Shown in pieces: positions 32,667-42,400 of a stretch of 64,000 bases of DNA (position 1 is the first letter of the stretch; every line of letters starts with the position of its first letter). Below the pieces are notes generated by a model. It saw only the letters and a program-made list of their open reading frames with translations, did not search any database and was not told where the DNA came from. This DNA comes from Verrucomicrobiaceae bacterium (lineage in GTDB: Bacteria > Verrucomicrobiota > Verrucomicrobiia > Verrucomicrobiales > Verrucomicrobiaceae). Where the stretch lies: assembly GCA_016795465.1 (NCBI GenBank), contig JAEUHK010000061.1:58823-122822 (forward strand). The letters run 5' to 3'. The position numbers were made by a program, and so were the translations under genes.

Positions 32667-34112
32667 TCAGCCACCGCACACCTTGCACGGACGGCCTTCG
32701 GTGGGCTGGCAGGGGTATTGGGCATTGTAATACTGGCACTTCGAGCTGTGGCGGACGCCGGCTTTGCTGAGGCTCCAGCCCGCGGGTGGAGGATCGCCAC
32801 CCGGTGGCATCGTGGCGGCCGGTCCGGTAACCTTCGGCGCGGTGATTTTTCGCGGTTTGTTGATCTCAAACGTGGCGACGACGAGCACGCTGGAGGCGAG
32901 CAAAGCCTTGCCATTGGCCTCCATGTCTTCCGTGGCGGCTCCGGTGCGCAAAACACCCTGGCCGGGGATCTTTTCGAGCATGGCGGAGATGGCCTGCGTG
33001 CTCACGCCGGTGCCGAGCCCCTCCACCACGGGCTTGTCATCGGAACTGCTTTTGCGTCCGCTGCCGCCTGAAGTCTGCGTTTGGAAGAAAAAGCCGAACA
33101 CATCGCCCTTTTCGCCCACGAGATAGCCACCGGGGTTTTCTGGCGAAAGACGGGCGTCGTGCTGAAAACTGCCGTTCGTGCCGAAACGGCTCACGATGCC
33201 GCGGGTGACGGTGGCTTTGCTGTAGAAGCCTTTTTTGCCGGTGTTGAGCTCGTAGCTGATGGCGAAGACATTTTGGCCGACCTCAGCGGCTTTTTTCGCG
33301 CCGATACGAGCCGCTTCCAGCGGCACCGCACAGGTCACGAGCTGCACGTCGGGCGTTTTGATGTCGGCACCTTCTTTATCTCTGGGCGAAAAAAGGGTCG
33401 CGGGATAGTCTTTGCCATCGTGATGGATGACGAGGCTCTTGAAGCCCTTTTTCACGATCGCGGGATCGATGGCCACGAGACCACCTTTGCCGATGACAAT
33501 GCCAAAACCATGCTTGGTGGCGATCTCGACATCCGGTTCGAGCACGTTTGGTGCCTGCTTGGCGACATCACCGCCACTCGCGGCCATGACATCCATCCAG
33601 GCCTGCGTGGCATGCTCCACATTCAGGGCAAAAGCCCGCACCATGGAGGGATCGCCCGCGAGCGGATGGTAAGTGCGGCCACCAGCACCGAAGAGCACCT
33701 GATTCTCGACTCGCTGCCCCTTTTGATGCGCGAAAACATCCTTCGTGAGAAGGAAGAAGGCCTCACCCGTGAAGAGTTTCGGTCCTCCAGCCTTGGGATC
33801 GGTCTTCAAAGCAAGGCGGCAGACCCATCCGCTGCCGTCCTCCACTGGATGCGCGAACTCAAATGCCTGCGGTCCAAGCTTCGTCGCGGACTCGGTGATG
33901 GCCTGCGCATTCTTCGCAAACTGCTGATCGTCCGCGGCAAACGCCGTGATCGGAAAGATGGATGTCTTCCCGGCCAGATTGAGCGCAAGTTTGTCTCCCT
34001 GCACCGCCACAAAAATCGCCTCGACGGTTTTGCTGCCATCGGCGCTCTTCCATTCACGCGCGTGAACGAAACCGATAGCCATGCCGAGGGCCATGAGGAG
34101 GCGCGTCTTCAT
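32667..34112 (-). CDS. secreted protein: SHD1 domain, degenerate trypsin-like domain, Ada-like Cys motif
   Basis: 481 residues from the ATG at 34112; signal peptide MKTRLLMALGMAIGFVHA. Residues ~19-70 match an SHD1-like domain (REWKSADGSKTVEAIFVAVQ, then FPITAFAADDQQF), frequent in Planctomycetes and Verrucomicrobia. The middle resembles a trypsin/S1C fold (GFGIVIGKGGLVAIDPAIVK; VGQNVFAISY; HDARLSPENPGGYLVGEKGDV) but the catalytic GDSGG is replaced by NPGG, so it is probably inactive. The C-terminus (VRHSSKCQYYNAQYPCQ, then GRPCKVCGG) matches the Cys motif of Ada-type metal-binding tails. Role unknown. Just upstream of the cytochrome c gene with a 94-base gap, so linkage is unclear. Confidence 0.7.
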   Translation of the reverse strand: MKTRLLMALGMAIGFVHAREWKSADGSKTVEAIFVAVQGDKLALNLAGKTSIFPITAFAADDQQFAKNAQAITESATKLGPQAFEFAHPVEDGSGWVCRLALKTDPKAGGPKLFTGEAFFLLTKDVFAHQKGQRVENQVLFGAGGRTYHPLAGDPSMVRAFALNVEHATQAWMDVMAASGGDVAKQAPNVLEPDVEIATKHGFGIVIGKGGLVAIDPAIVKKGFKSLVIHHDGKDYPATLFSPRDKEGADIKTPDVQLVTCAVPLEAARIGAKKAAEVGQNVFAISYELNTGKKGFYSKATVTRGIVSRFGTNGSFQHDARLSPENPGGYLVGEKGDVFGFFFQTQTSGGSGRKSSSDDKPVVEGLGTGVSTQAISAMLEKIPGQGVLRTGAATEDMEANGKALLASSVLVVATFEINKPRKITAPKVTGPAATMPPGGDPPPAGWSLSKAGVRHSSKCQYYNAQYPCQPTEGRPCKVCGG

Positions 34113-34166
34113 GGTCGGCGAGACTAGACGTGCTTTCGCATCTGGCAAGGCGCGCCGCGAGACCAG

Positions 34167-34198
34167 AAAAAAGCCGCGAGGTCCTTCCCTCGCGGCTT
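34167..34198 (-). terminator. intrinsic terminator of the sigma factor gene
   Basis: On the minus strand, an 11-bp perfect stem (arm AAGCCGCGAGG and its complement, 34171-34181 with 34188-34198), a 6-base loop and a T-run complementary to the A-run at 34167-34172. It begins 7 bases after the sigma factor stop codon. Confidence 0.88.
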
Positions 34199-34205
34199 CT
34201 TGAGA

Positions 34206-35144
34206 TCACTCCTCGCTGCCGAGATCTTCATCCACCTCGACTTCGGGCTCGGGCTCTTCCTGCTCCTTCTTCTTGCCACGCTTCTTCTTGCCGCCGGCAT
34301 TGCGGAGGGCCTTCGGAATCGGGTCTTCCTTCTTCTGGAGGGCGCGGCGCAGTTTGCGCAGGGCGATGTTTTGAAGCTGGCGGATACGCTCGCGGGTGAC
34401 GCCGAATTCCTGGCCGACTTCTTCCAGCGTGCGCGGCTTCTGGCCGGACAGGCCGAAGCGGGCTTCGATGATCTTCAGCTCGCGGGCGTCGAGCACGGTG
34501 AGCAGGCCGTCGAGCTGGCCGTGCATGTTTTTGTGCGAGAGGAGCTCGAAAGGCGTGAGCGCGTTTTCATCGCCCACGATTTCGCCGAACTCGGTGCTGT
34601 CGTCCTCGCTGATCGGGGCGTCGAGGGACGCCGGGCGCATGGAGGCGACCTTGAGCTGGCTGAGCTTGGCACGGTCGATGCCGATTTCCTCGGACAATTC
34701 GTCGTCAGTGGGCTCGCGGCCGAGTTCTTCGGACATGGCCATGGCCACGCGACGCATCTTGCTGATTTTGTCCACCATGTGGACGGGCAGACGGATGGTC
34801 TTGGACTGGTTGGCGAGAGCGCGCTTGATGGACTGTTTGATCCACCAGGCGGCGTATGTGGAAAGCTTGCCACCCTTGTTCGGGTCGAAGCGTTCCACCG
34901 CCTTCATCAGGCCGATGTTGCCTTCGGAGATGAGGTCCAGAAGGGGCAGGCCGTAGTTGGCATAATCTTGGGCGATCTTCACCACGAGGCGCAGGTTTGC
35001 GCGGATCATGTGGGAGCGTGCCTCGGGGTCGCCGCGCTTGATGCGCTCGGCGAGTTCGACCTCCTGCTCGGGAGTCAGCAAGTCAGTCTTGCCGATCTCA
35101 CGCAGGTAGATCTTAATTCCTCCATCGAGTTCCATGTTGAGCAT
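34206..35144 (-). CDS. RpoD-family (sigma-70) RNA polymerase sigma factor
   Basis: 312 residues from the ATG at 35144 (a second ATG, 35135, is equally possible). Region 1.2 (GIKIYLREIGKTDLLTPEQE), region 2 (MIRANLRLVVKIAQDYANYG, LLDLISEGNIGLMKAVERFD, STYAAWWIKQSIKRAL), region 3 (MSEELGREPTDDELSEEIG) and region 4 HTH (RTLEEVGQEFGVTRERIRQL) are all intact. Region 1.1 is absent and length is far below E. coli RpoD, as in RpoS/SigA-short types. The C-terminus carries an unusual ~35-residue charged tail, first basic (GGKKKRGKKKE) then acidic (EVEVDEDLGSEE), beyond region 4. Could be the housekeeping or a group-2 factor. Confidence 0.88.
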   Translation of the reverse strand: MLNMELDGGIKIYLREIGKTDLLTPEQEVELAERIKRGDPEARSHMIRANLRLVVKIAQDYANYGLPLLDLISEGNIGLMKAVERFDPNKGGKLSTYAAWWIKQSIKRALANQSKTIRLPVHMVDKISKMRRVAMAMSEELGREPTDDELSEEIGIDRAKLSQLKVASMRPASLDAPISEDDSTEFGEIVGDENALTPFELLSHKNMHGQLDGLLTVLDARELKIIEARFGLSGQKPRTLEEVGQEFGVTRERIRQLQNIALRKLRRALQKKEDPIPKALRNAGGKKKRGKKKEQEEPEPEVEVDEDLGSEE

Positions 35145-35501
35145 TCTATCGGTTAACGGTGCAAAGTGAGAAAACTTTGCCCTCCCGCCAGACGCGGGGG
35201 GCAAACAGTCTAAACGAGATTGGCGGCGACTGCGCGGACTTTTTGAGCATTTTGCGTGCTGGAAACAGCGGAGAGTAGGCGCAGGCTGCGAAACTCGGCT
35301 TGGTTCAACAAAAGTTTACGCCTTCCGTCAATCATCATTTCTGAAAAATATCAGGAATTCTTAATTAAAGGCTCTTTTTCGGGCTTCCGGGGCCTTTTTG
35401 GCCCGTTTTCCGCGTCCAGCGGAGCTTCTCCTATCCTTCCCTCCCCTCGGCTTGACACCGCCCCCGGTCTCTCCGACTTACTGCCCCCCTCAAAATCCGC
35501 C
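35145..35501. other. AT-rich intergenic region between divergent sigma factor and pdhB genes
   Basis: 357 bases without a gene, unusually A/T-rich for the window around 35330-35370 (GAATTC and TTAATTAA palindromes). It must contain divergent promoters. A TTGACA hexamer occurs at 35452-35457 but has no convincing -10 at the usual spacing. The pdhB frame stays open through this region, but the extension has no E1-beta likeness. Nothing else was recognised. Confidence 0.5.
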
Positions 35502-36497
35502 ATGCCCCGCCGAATCACCTACCGCGACGCCATCCGTGAAGCCCTCGACGAAGAAATCGCCCGCGACCCCATGGTCGTGGTGATGGGGGAGGAAGTCGCC
35601 CAATACAACGGGGCCTACAAAGTGACCCAAGGCCTCTGGGACAAGTGGGGCGACAAGCGCCTCGTGGACACCCCCATCAGCGAGGCCGGGTTCATCGGCA
35701 TGGGCATCGGCGCCAGCATGCTCGGCGTGCGTCCGGTCATGGAGCTCATGTTCTGGAGCTTCTACACGGTGGCTTGGGACCAGATCGTGAACAACGGTGC
35801 CATGGTCCGCTACATGTCCGGCGGCAAGATCAACTGCCCCATCGTCATCCGCGGTCCAGCCAACGGCGGCACCAGCGTCGGCGCGACCCATTCCCACACG
35901 CCCGAGAACATCATGGCGAACTTCCCCGGCATGAAGTGCGTCTGCCCCAGCAACGCCTACGACGCCAAAGGCCTCATGAAGGCAGCCATCCGTGACAACG
36001 ACCCCGTCATGTTCATGGAAAGCACCAAGCTCTACGGCGAAGAATGGGACGTGCCCTCCAACGACGAAATCCCCGGCGGCGACCTCGTCATCCCGCTCGG
36101 CGTGGCCGACGTGAAACGCGTGGGCACCGACATCAGCCTCATCGCCCACGGCAAGGCCGTCATCACCTGCCTCGAAGCCGCCCGCATCCTCGAAGAAGAG
36201 CACGGCATCAACGCCGAGGTCGTCGATCTCCGCACCATCCGCCCGCTCGACGAGGATACCATCCTCGAATCCGTCGCCAAGACGCACCGCGCCGTCTATG
36301 TTGAGGAAAACAAGCCCTACTGCGGCATCGGCGCTCAAATCGCCTACATGATCCAGGAGCGCATCTTCGACGAACTCGACGCCCCCGTGCAACGCGTGTG
36401 CAGCCTCGACGCCCCCGCCATCTACAGCCCGCCGCTGGAAGCGATCCAGCTTCCGACCGCCGATGTGGTCGTGGCCAAGGCTCTCGGCATCTGCTGA
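35502..36497 (+). CDS. pdhB: pyruvate dehydrogenase E1 component, beta subunit
   Basis: 331 residues from the ATG at 35502. Typical PdhB start RRITYRDAIREALDEEIARD, then VVVMGEEVAQYNGAYKVTQG, VDTPISEAGFIGMGIGASML, the GGTSVGATHSHTPENIMANF segment and the C-terminal VDLRTIRPLDEDTILES. It forms the alpha2beta2 E1 with PdhA for thiamine-diphosphate-dependent oxidative decarboxylation of pyruvate. No pdhA, pdhC or lpd gene is adjacent, so the complex must be encoded elsewhere. A longer frame to 35256 is rejected because the added 82 residues are unlike any E1. Convergent with the M23 peptidase gene, 6 bases apart. Confidence 0.92.
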   Translation: MPRRITYRDAIREALDEEIARDPMVVVMGEEVAQYNGAYKVTQGLWDKWGDKRLVDTPISEAGFIGMGIGASMLGVRPVMELMFWSFYTVAWDQIVNNGAMVRYMSGGKINCPIVIRGPANGGTSVGATHSHTPENIMANFPGMKCVCPSNAYDAKGLMKAAIRDNDPVMFMESTKLYGEEWDVPSNDEIPGGDLVIPLGVADVKRVGTDISLIAHGKAVITCLEAARILEEEHGINAEVVDLRTIRPLDEDTILESVAKTHRAVYVEENKPYCGIGAQIAYMIQERIFDELDAPVQRVCSLDAPAIYSPPLEAIQLPTADVVVAKALGIC

Positions 36498-36503
36498 TTG
36501 CGG

Positions 36504-37958
36504 TCAGCGATCTTCGACTCGCACCCAAAGATGCCCGGTGGCCGTTTCGTCGCGCTCATTGGCATGCTCGACCTTCACCAGGTAGTCGCCGGGCTTCGAG
36601 AACGCGTGCTGGGTGATCGCGTAGCCGTCTTTGGCGTTGCCATCGGATTTGACGGTCACTTTGGGCGTGCCGTCGCCGAAGTCCCAGGTTTCGCCGCCGG
36701 TGGTGCGGAAGGTGCGGACTTTGAAGGTGATCTCGGTGCCGGGCTTCAGGCCCGTAGTGGGCCAGAAGGTCGGGTGAATCGTTGGTGGCAGGTTTTTGTC
36801 GTCGCTGCCCATGACTTGGACGATGGCGAAGTCGTAGCTCACGTTTCCAGCGGCGTCGGTGACTTTGAGGATCTCGCTGTAGGCTCCGGGTTTTGTGTAA
36901 GTGCGCTCGATTTTCGCGCCGGAGGCGGTTTGGCCGTCGGTGAAGGTCCAGTCGTAGGTTTTGACTGAACAGGAGGACCAAGATTTGGAGGCGTCGAGCG
37001 TGATCGACTCGCCGGCGCGGATGAAATGATGCGGGCGGGCCACGGCGATGACGGTGGGCTTGTTTTCGCGTTGATAGGCCTCCCACGCGAAGGCGTAGGC
37101 CTCCTGTGTGCCCCATTTGCCGGAGGGTTGGCGGCTTTTGATGCCGAAGTGCAAATGCGTCCAGCCACCGCTCGCGCCTTCTTTGCCGAGCAGGCCGATG
37201 CGCTGGCCCATTTTCACGCGTGTGCCCATCTGAATCGCCGGATCAATCGTGTGCAGGTGGCTGTAGCGATAATACCAGCCGCGTTCATCGAGCAGATACA
37301 CGACGTCGTAACGCGGACGCACGGGCGTGAGCGAGTAGCCGGGCAGTGTCTTCTCCGAAACGCTCACGACGAGGCCGTCGGTGGCCGCGATGACCTCGGT
37401 GAGCCCTTCGCAGCCGCCGAAGTCGAGGTCGTTGTGATAGTAGATCTTTTTGCGATCTGGTTTGTCGCCGCCATCGACATAGGTTGGCTCATTCGAGAAC
37501 TGCGTCGAGGTGGCGAACCAGCGTTGTTTGAGTGGATACACAAACGTGCCCGGCTCGATCCACGGCGAGTCTTTGGGCCAAAGTCGCAGTCGCGCATCTT
37601 TTTCCAGGCCCCAGGAGTCCTCGCCGCTGTTCGCGTTGTAGCCGCGGGTGATCGGGCAGTCGATTTGCACTCCACCGCAGAGTTGCGGGAGGTTGTAATT
37701 CGCGCTCGTGAGCCATTTTTGCTCGCCATTGACCTCGATGAGGACTTTGGCCTCGCGAACGGCCTTGGCCATCGAATCGGTCTTTTCGTCGAGTTGGAGC
37801 AGTTTGACCTTCGCGATCGTTTTGTCGGCCAAAGTGACCTCCACGACCTCTCCGAGGCTTAAATCGACGGCACGCAGTGTCGGCGTGAGTATGGGCTCTG
37901 GCGGTGCGGCGGTAGCGATGGATGAAACAAGCAGAGAGAGCAGAAGAAACGACTTCAT
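36504..37958 (-). CDS. secreted M23-family metallopeptidase with PKD domains
   Basis: 484 residues with signal peptide MKSFLLLSLLVSSIATA. Residues ~30-160 are an N-terminal domain of unknown type. The LytM/M23 domain holds the zinc ligands in YYHNDLDFGGCEGLTEVIAA (H...D) and WTHLHFGIKSRQP (HxH), with VKMGQRIGLLGKEGASGG between; the site looks complete. The C-terminal half has two PKD-like beta domains (ESITLDASKSWSSCSVKTYD, TYTKPGAYSEILKVTD; then TTGGETWDFGDGTP). Likely a peptidoglycan or protein endopeptidase held on the surface. Starts 39 bases after the efflux outer-membrane gene stop. Confidence 0.85.
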   Translation of the reverse strand: MKSFLLLSLLVSSIATAAPPEPILTPTLRAVDLSLGEVVEVTLADKTIAKVKLLQLDEKTDSMAKAVREAKVLIEVNGEQKWLTSANYNLPQLCGGVQIDCPITRGYNANSGEDSWGLEKDARLRLWPKDSPWIEPGTFVYPLKQRWFATSTQFSNEPTYVDGGDKPDRKKIYYHNDLDFGGCEGLTEVIAATDGLVVSVSEKTLPGYSLTPVRPRYDVVYLLDERGWYYRYSHLHTIDPAIQMGTRVKMGQRIGLLGKEGASGGWTHLHFGIKSRQPSGKWGTQEAYAFAWEAYQRENKPTVIAVARPHHFIRAGESITLDASKSWSSCSVKTYDWTFTDGQTASGAKIERTYTKPGAYSEILKVTDAAGNVSYDFAIVQVMGSDDKNLPPTIHPTFWPTTGLKPGTEITFKVRTFRTTGGETWDFGDGTPKVTVKSDGNAKDGYAITQHAFSKPGDYLVKVEHANERDETATGHLWVRVEDR

Positions 37959-37997
37959 CCCACCACTACGAAGGCTGCAACGAGGCTGTTGCGCGGC

Positions 37998-39455
37998 TCA
38001 ACTCCCACCGCCCATTGCTTTGTGAATGCGGACCCAGGCGGCGGTGGCGCGGGTGCGGCTGAGGACGATGTCGTTTTGGGCGGCGAGGGCGACGCGTTCG
38101 GCGTCGAGCACGGTGAGGAAGTCGGCGACGCCGTCTTGATAGCGCTGCCGTGCCAAAGTGGCGGCTTCGCGGGCGCTGGCGGCGCTGGCTTCGAGGTGGC
38201 GGAGGCGCTGGCGCTCGCTATCGTAGCTGGTGAGGGCGTTTTCGACTTCTTCGAGAGCGAGGAGGACGGTCTGCTCGTAGATCGAGAGGGCGGCGTCGGC
38301 GCGATGTCCGGCGGCTTTGATTTGCTGACGCACGCGACCGAGGTTCAAGAAGGCCCAACTGAGGCGCGGACCGAGGCTGTAGGCGGGTGAGCCGTATTGA
38401 TTGAGGCTGGCGAGAGTCTGACCTTCGAGATTGAGGCGTCCGCCGAAGGTAACGCGTGGGAAGAGATCCGCGGTGGCGATGCCGACGCGCGAAGTGGCAG
38501 CAGCGAGGGCGTTTTCGGCAATGCGGATGTCGGGACGCAGTCGGAGCAATTCAGCGGGTTTGGCGATGGCGACGCTGGCGGGCACGGCGGGCTGCTTGAG
38601 GGCTTTTTGGAGCTGCGGGCGCAATTCGGAAGGATTTCGGCCGCAGAGCACGGCGATGCGATGGATGGCTTTGGCGACGCTTTCCTCATATGTGGGGATT
38701 TGGGCCTGAGTGGCATTCAAAAGGGCGTTGGCACGGGCGACATCGAGCTGCGTGCCGCGTCCGCCTTTGAGCGAGGCTTCGGCGATGCGCAGGGCTTCGC
38801 TTTGATTGCCGGCGTTTTCACGCGCGACGTTGAGTTGAGCCTGCGCACCGCGAAGTTCGAGGTAGTTGATGGTGACCTCGGCCTGGAGCGTGATGAGAAG
38901 GTCCTGCACGTTGGCCTCAGCGGCGGCGCTGGTGGCTTTGGCGGCTTTCACGCTGTTGCGGACGCGTCCGAAGAGGTCGAGCTCGTAGTCGGCATCGAAT
39001 CCGGTGCGCCAGGTATCGACGGTGCGGCCCCGGAAGGCGGCGTTCATCGAAGCGCCGAGCTGCGTGGTTTCGTAAGTGCTGCTGGCGGTGACGGTGGGCG
39101 CGAAGTCGAACTGGGCTTCCCTCCAAAGTGCTCGTGCTTCAAGCAGACGCGATTTGGAGACGGCGAGGTCTTTGTTTCGCTCGGTGGCTTGCGCGATGAG
39201 CTGGTTCAGCGTGCTGTCATTGAGCCTGCGCCACCATGTCGGGTCGGCACGGAGGGTGTTGGAGGACTTCGAGGCATAATCCGACGGCATCTTCGGCTGA
39301 GGCTGAAGAAACTTCGGGCCGACGGTGCAGCTGGACAGCGTGATGAGGAGACCTGCGGCAATCCATGAGGTGTCACGCAAAGGCGCAAAGGCGCAAAGAT
39401 CTGAAATTCTCAGGCCTTTGCGCCTTTGCGCCTTTGCGTGAGAATTCTTCAGCAT
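37998..39455 (-). CDS. outer-membrane efflux lipoprotein (OprM/NodT, TolC family)
   Basis: 485 residues from the ATG at 39455, which lies 7 bases after the RND pump stop codon. A lipoprotein signal ends in LLITLSSC, but its n-region is enlarged: residues ~5-27 (SHAKAQRRKG and on) are encoded by a palindromic repeat (39373-39441). The mature protein has the OprM plan: WWRRLNDSTLNQLIAQATER, QAEVTINYLELRGAQAQL, LRLRPDIRIAENALAAATSR and RQRYQDGVADFLTVLDAERV. It forms the outer-membrane duct of the tripartite pump encoded upstream. The repeat insertion suggests the original start was lost or displaced. Confidence 0.85.
   Translation of the reverse strand: MLKNSHAKAQRRKGLRISDLCAFAPLRDTSWIAAGLLITLSSCTVGPKFLQPQPKMPSDYASKSSNTLRADPTWWRRLNDSTLNQLIAQATERNKDLAVSKSRLLEARALWREAQFDFAPTVTASSTYETTQLGASMNAAFRGRTVDTWRTGFDADYELDLFGRVRNSVKAAKATSAAAEANVQDLLITLQAEVTINYLELRGAQAQLNVARENAGNQSEALRIAEASLKGGRGTQLDVARANALLNATQAQIPTYEESVAKAIHRIAVLCGRNPSELRPQLQKALKQPAVPASVAIAKPAELLRLRPDIRIAENALAAATSRVGIATADLFPRVTFGGRLNLEGQTLASLNQYGSPAYSLGPRLSWAFLNLGRVRQQIKAAGHRADAALSIYEQTVLLALEEVENALTSYDSERQRLRHLEASAASAREAATLARQRYQDGVADFLTVLDAERVALAAQNDIVLSRTRATAAWVRIHKAMGGGS
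39373..39441. repeat. 26-bp perfect palindromic repeat inside the efflux lipoprotein gene
   Basis: Left arm 39373-39398 and right arm 39416-39441 are exact reverse complements over 26 bases, each built from three GGCGCAAA-type 8-base units. The 17-base centre contains a small CTGA/TCAG hairpin. It is the sort of GCGCAAAG-type palindromic repeat found scattered in many bacterial genomes, and when translated gives AKAQRRK on one arm and CAFAPLRD on the other. Here it lies just after the start codon of the outer-membrane lipoprotein gene and is in frame. Confidence 0.85.
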
Positions 39456-39462
39456 TGAATGA

Positions 39463-42400
39463 TTAATGAGCTGCATGGGCGGAAGGAAGGGGTTTGGCCT
39501 GGCGGCGTTCGACGATGGCGCGGAGGATGACGTAGAAGACAGGCGTGAAGAGCAAACCAAAGACGGTGACGCCGATCATGCCGTAGAACACGGCGGTGCC
39601 GAGGGCCTGGCGCATTTCGGCACCGGCTCCGGTGGCGAGCACGAGCGGGAGCACGCCGAGAATGAAGGCGAAGCTGGTCATCAAAATGGGGCGCAAACGC
39701 AGTCGGCTGGCCTCCACGGCGGCTTTGACGCGGTCCATGCCTTCATCTTGAAGCTGCTTGGCGAATTCGACGATGAGGATGGCGTTTTTGGCGGCGAGAC
39801 CGACGAGCACGACGAGGCCGATCTGCGTGAAGATGTTGTTGTCGAGCCCGCGCAGCCAGACGCCGCCGATGGCGGAGAGGAGGCACATGGGGACGATCAA
39901 GATGATGGCGATGGGCATGCTCCAGCTTTCATACTGCGCGGCGAGCACAAGGAAGACGAAGATGACGCAGAGCGGGAAAATGTACATGAGCGTGTCACCC
40001 GAGAGGATCTGCTGGTAAGTGAGATCGGTCCACTCGATGGCGAAACCGGTGGGCAGATGCTCCTTGGCGAGGCGCTCGATTTTTTCGATCATCTGGCTGG
40101 AGCTGACGCCAGGGAGCGTGTTGCCATTGATGTCGGCGGAGTAGTAGAGGTTGTAGCGCTGCACACGGTCGGCCCCGCCCGTCTTGATGACTTTTACCAA
40201 GGCTCCGAGCGGCACCATGTCGCCGTTTTGATTGCGGATTTTGATGCGGGAGACGTCGGTGGGGTCTTTGCGGAATTCGTGATCGGCCTGCGCGGTGACC
40301 TGATAGGTTCGGCCGAACAAATTGAAGTCGTTTACATAGACGGAGCCGAGATAGACCTGCAGCGCCTCGTTCAGGTCGGCCAACGAGACGCCCATGGTCT
40401 TGGCCTGGGCGCGGTTGATTTCGAGTTTGAACTGCGGTGTGCGAGCGCGGAAGCCGGTGACGAGGGAGATGAGGCCCGGCTCGTTTTGCGCGGCAGTGAG
40501 GAGCTTCTGCGTGGCGGCTTCAAGGGCGTCGAGCCCGGCGTTGTTGAGGTCCTGCACCTGGATTTTGAAGCCGCCGGCATTGCCGAGACCACGCAGCGGC
40601 GGCGGCGGCAGCACGAGCACGCGGCCTTCCTGAATCGTGGCGAATTTTTCGCGGATGCTGGCAAGCAGGCGGTCGCCTTTCATCTCGGGCGAGGTGCGTT
40701 TGGCAAAGTCATCGAAGACGAGGAAGGCCGCGCCGACGTTGGGCTGGTTCGCCTGCAAAACGGAGGAGTAACCGGAGATGGCGAAGGTGTGCGCGATACC
40801 GGGGATCTGCTGCGCCATGCGGTCCATCTTGCGCACAACGGCGTCGGTGCGGTCAAAGGCGGACGCGTCCGGGAGTTGCACGAGCACGATGGCGTAGCCC
40901 ATGTCCTGCGAGGGGATGTAGCCACCCGGGACGGTGTTGAAGACCTTTTGCGTGAGAAAGAGCAGCCCGAAATAGCCAAGGATCACCAGCAGCGCGAGGC
41001 GGATGAGTTTGCGCACGAGTCCGGCGTAGAGGCTGGAGCTGAAGTCGAAGACCTTGTTAAACAGGCGGAAGAACCAGCCGAAGAAGACATTGATGAGCTT
41101 CGTGAGCCAGTCGGTCTTCGCCCCATGCGGTTGCAGCAGGATGGCGCAGAGCGCAGGGCTGAGCGTAAGCGAATTGAAGGCCGAGATGACCGTGGAGACG
41201 GCGATGGTGAGCGCGAACTGTTTATAAAACTGCCCGGTGATGCCGCTGACGAAGGCGGTGGGCACAAACACGGCGCAAAGCACGAGCGCGACGGCGATGA
41301 CGGCTCCGCTGACCTCCTTCATGGCCTGGATGGCGGCCTCTCGCGGCGCGAGACCCTTGGCGATGTTTCGCTCGACGTTTTCGACCACCACGATGGCGTC
41401 ATCGACGACGATGCCGATGGCGAGCACGAGGCCGAAGAGGCTCAAATTGTTCAGCGAGAACCCAAACGCCTGCATGACGGCCAGCGTGCCGATGAGCGAC
41501 ACGGGCACGGCGAGCAACGGGATGATGGAGGCACGCCAGCTTTGCAGGAAAAGAATGACGACGAAGACGACGAGCAGCACGGCCTCGACGAGTGTTGTGA
41601 GCACGGATTTGATCGAGGCACGGACGAACTTGGTGGTGTCGTAATTGATTCGGTAGTCAATGCCGGGCGGGAAGCGCTCCTTGAGCTGCGCGAGACGAGC
41701 ATACACGGCGTCGGCTGTTTGAATGGCGTTGCTGCCGGGAAGCTGGAATACGCGGAGCGAGACGGCGTTGTAGCCGTCCATGTAGGTCTTGCTGGAGTAG
41801 TCGCGGGAGCCGAGCTCGATGCGTGCGACATCACGCAGGCGCACGACATCGCCGATGGCGCCGGTTTTCAGCACGATGTCGCCAAACTCATCCGCTTTCT
41901 TCAAGCGGCCCGGCGCGGTGAGCGTGTATTGAAACTCCAAACCTTCCGCCGCGGGCGGCTGGCCGAGCGCACCGGCGGCGACCTGCACATTTTGCTCGCG
42001 GATGGCCCTCACGACATCACCGGCAGTGAGTCCGACGCCGGCGACTTTTTCAGGATCGAGCCACACACGCATCGAGTAATCCAAACCGCCAAGCGAGGAG
42101 GCCTCCGCAACTCCGGGGATGCGGGCGATTTCATTCTGAATCTGCAGCGTGACATAGTTGCTGAGGTAATCGACCTCGCGAGAGCCATCCGGGCTGTAGA
42201 ACTGCGCGGCGAGTGTGAGATCCGGCGAGCGTTTGTTCACTATGACGCCGAGACGACGCACTTCTTCGGGAAGCCGGGCTACAGCGGCGTTCACGCGGTT
42301 TTGCACGAGCACCTGCGCCTTGTCCAAATCCGTGCCGAGACGGAAGGTGACGGTGATTTGCACGCGGCCATCGCTCGTGGATGACGACGAGAGATAGATC

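Noticed and set aside
35452..35480. TTGACA hexamer upstream of pdhB
   Set aside because: No acceptable -10 at 16-18 bases (GACTTA), so only noted in the intergenic entry.
39466..42384. Plus-strand frame of ~970 codons opposite the RND permease
   Set aside because: Highly charged His/Asp/Glu-rich product typical of an antisense shadow; the RND family match on the minus strand is complete.
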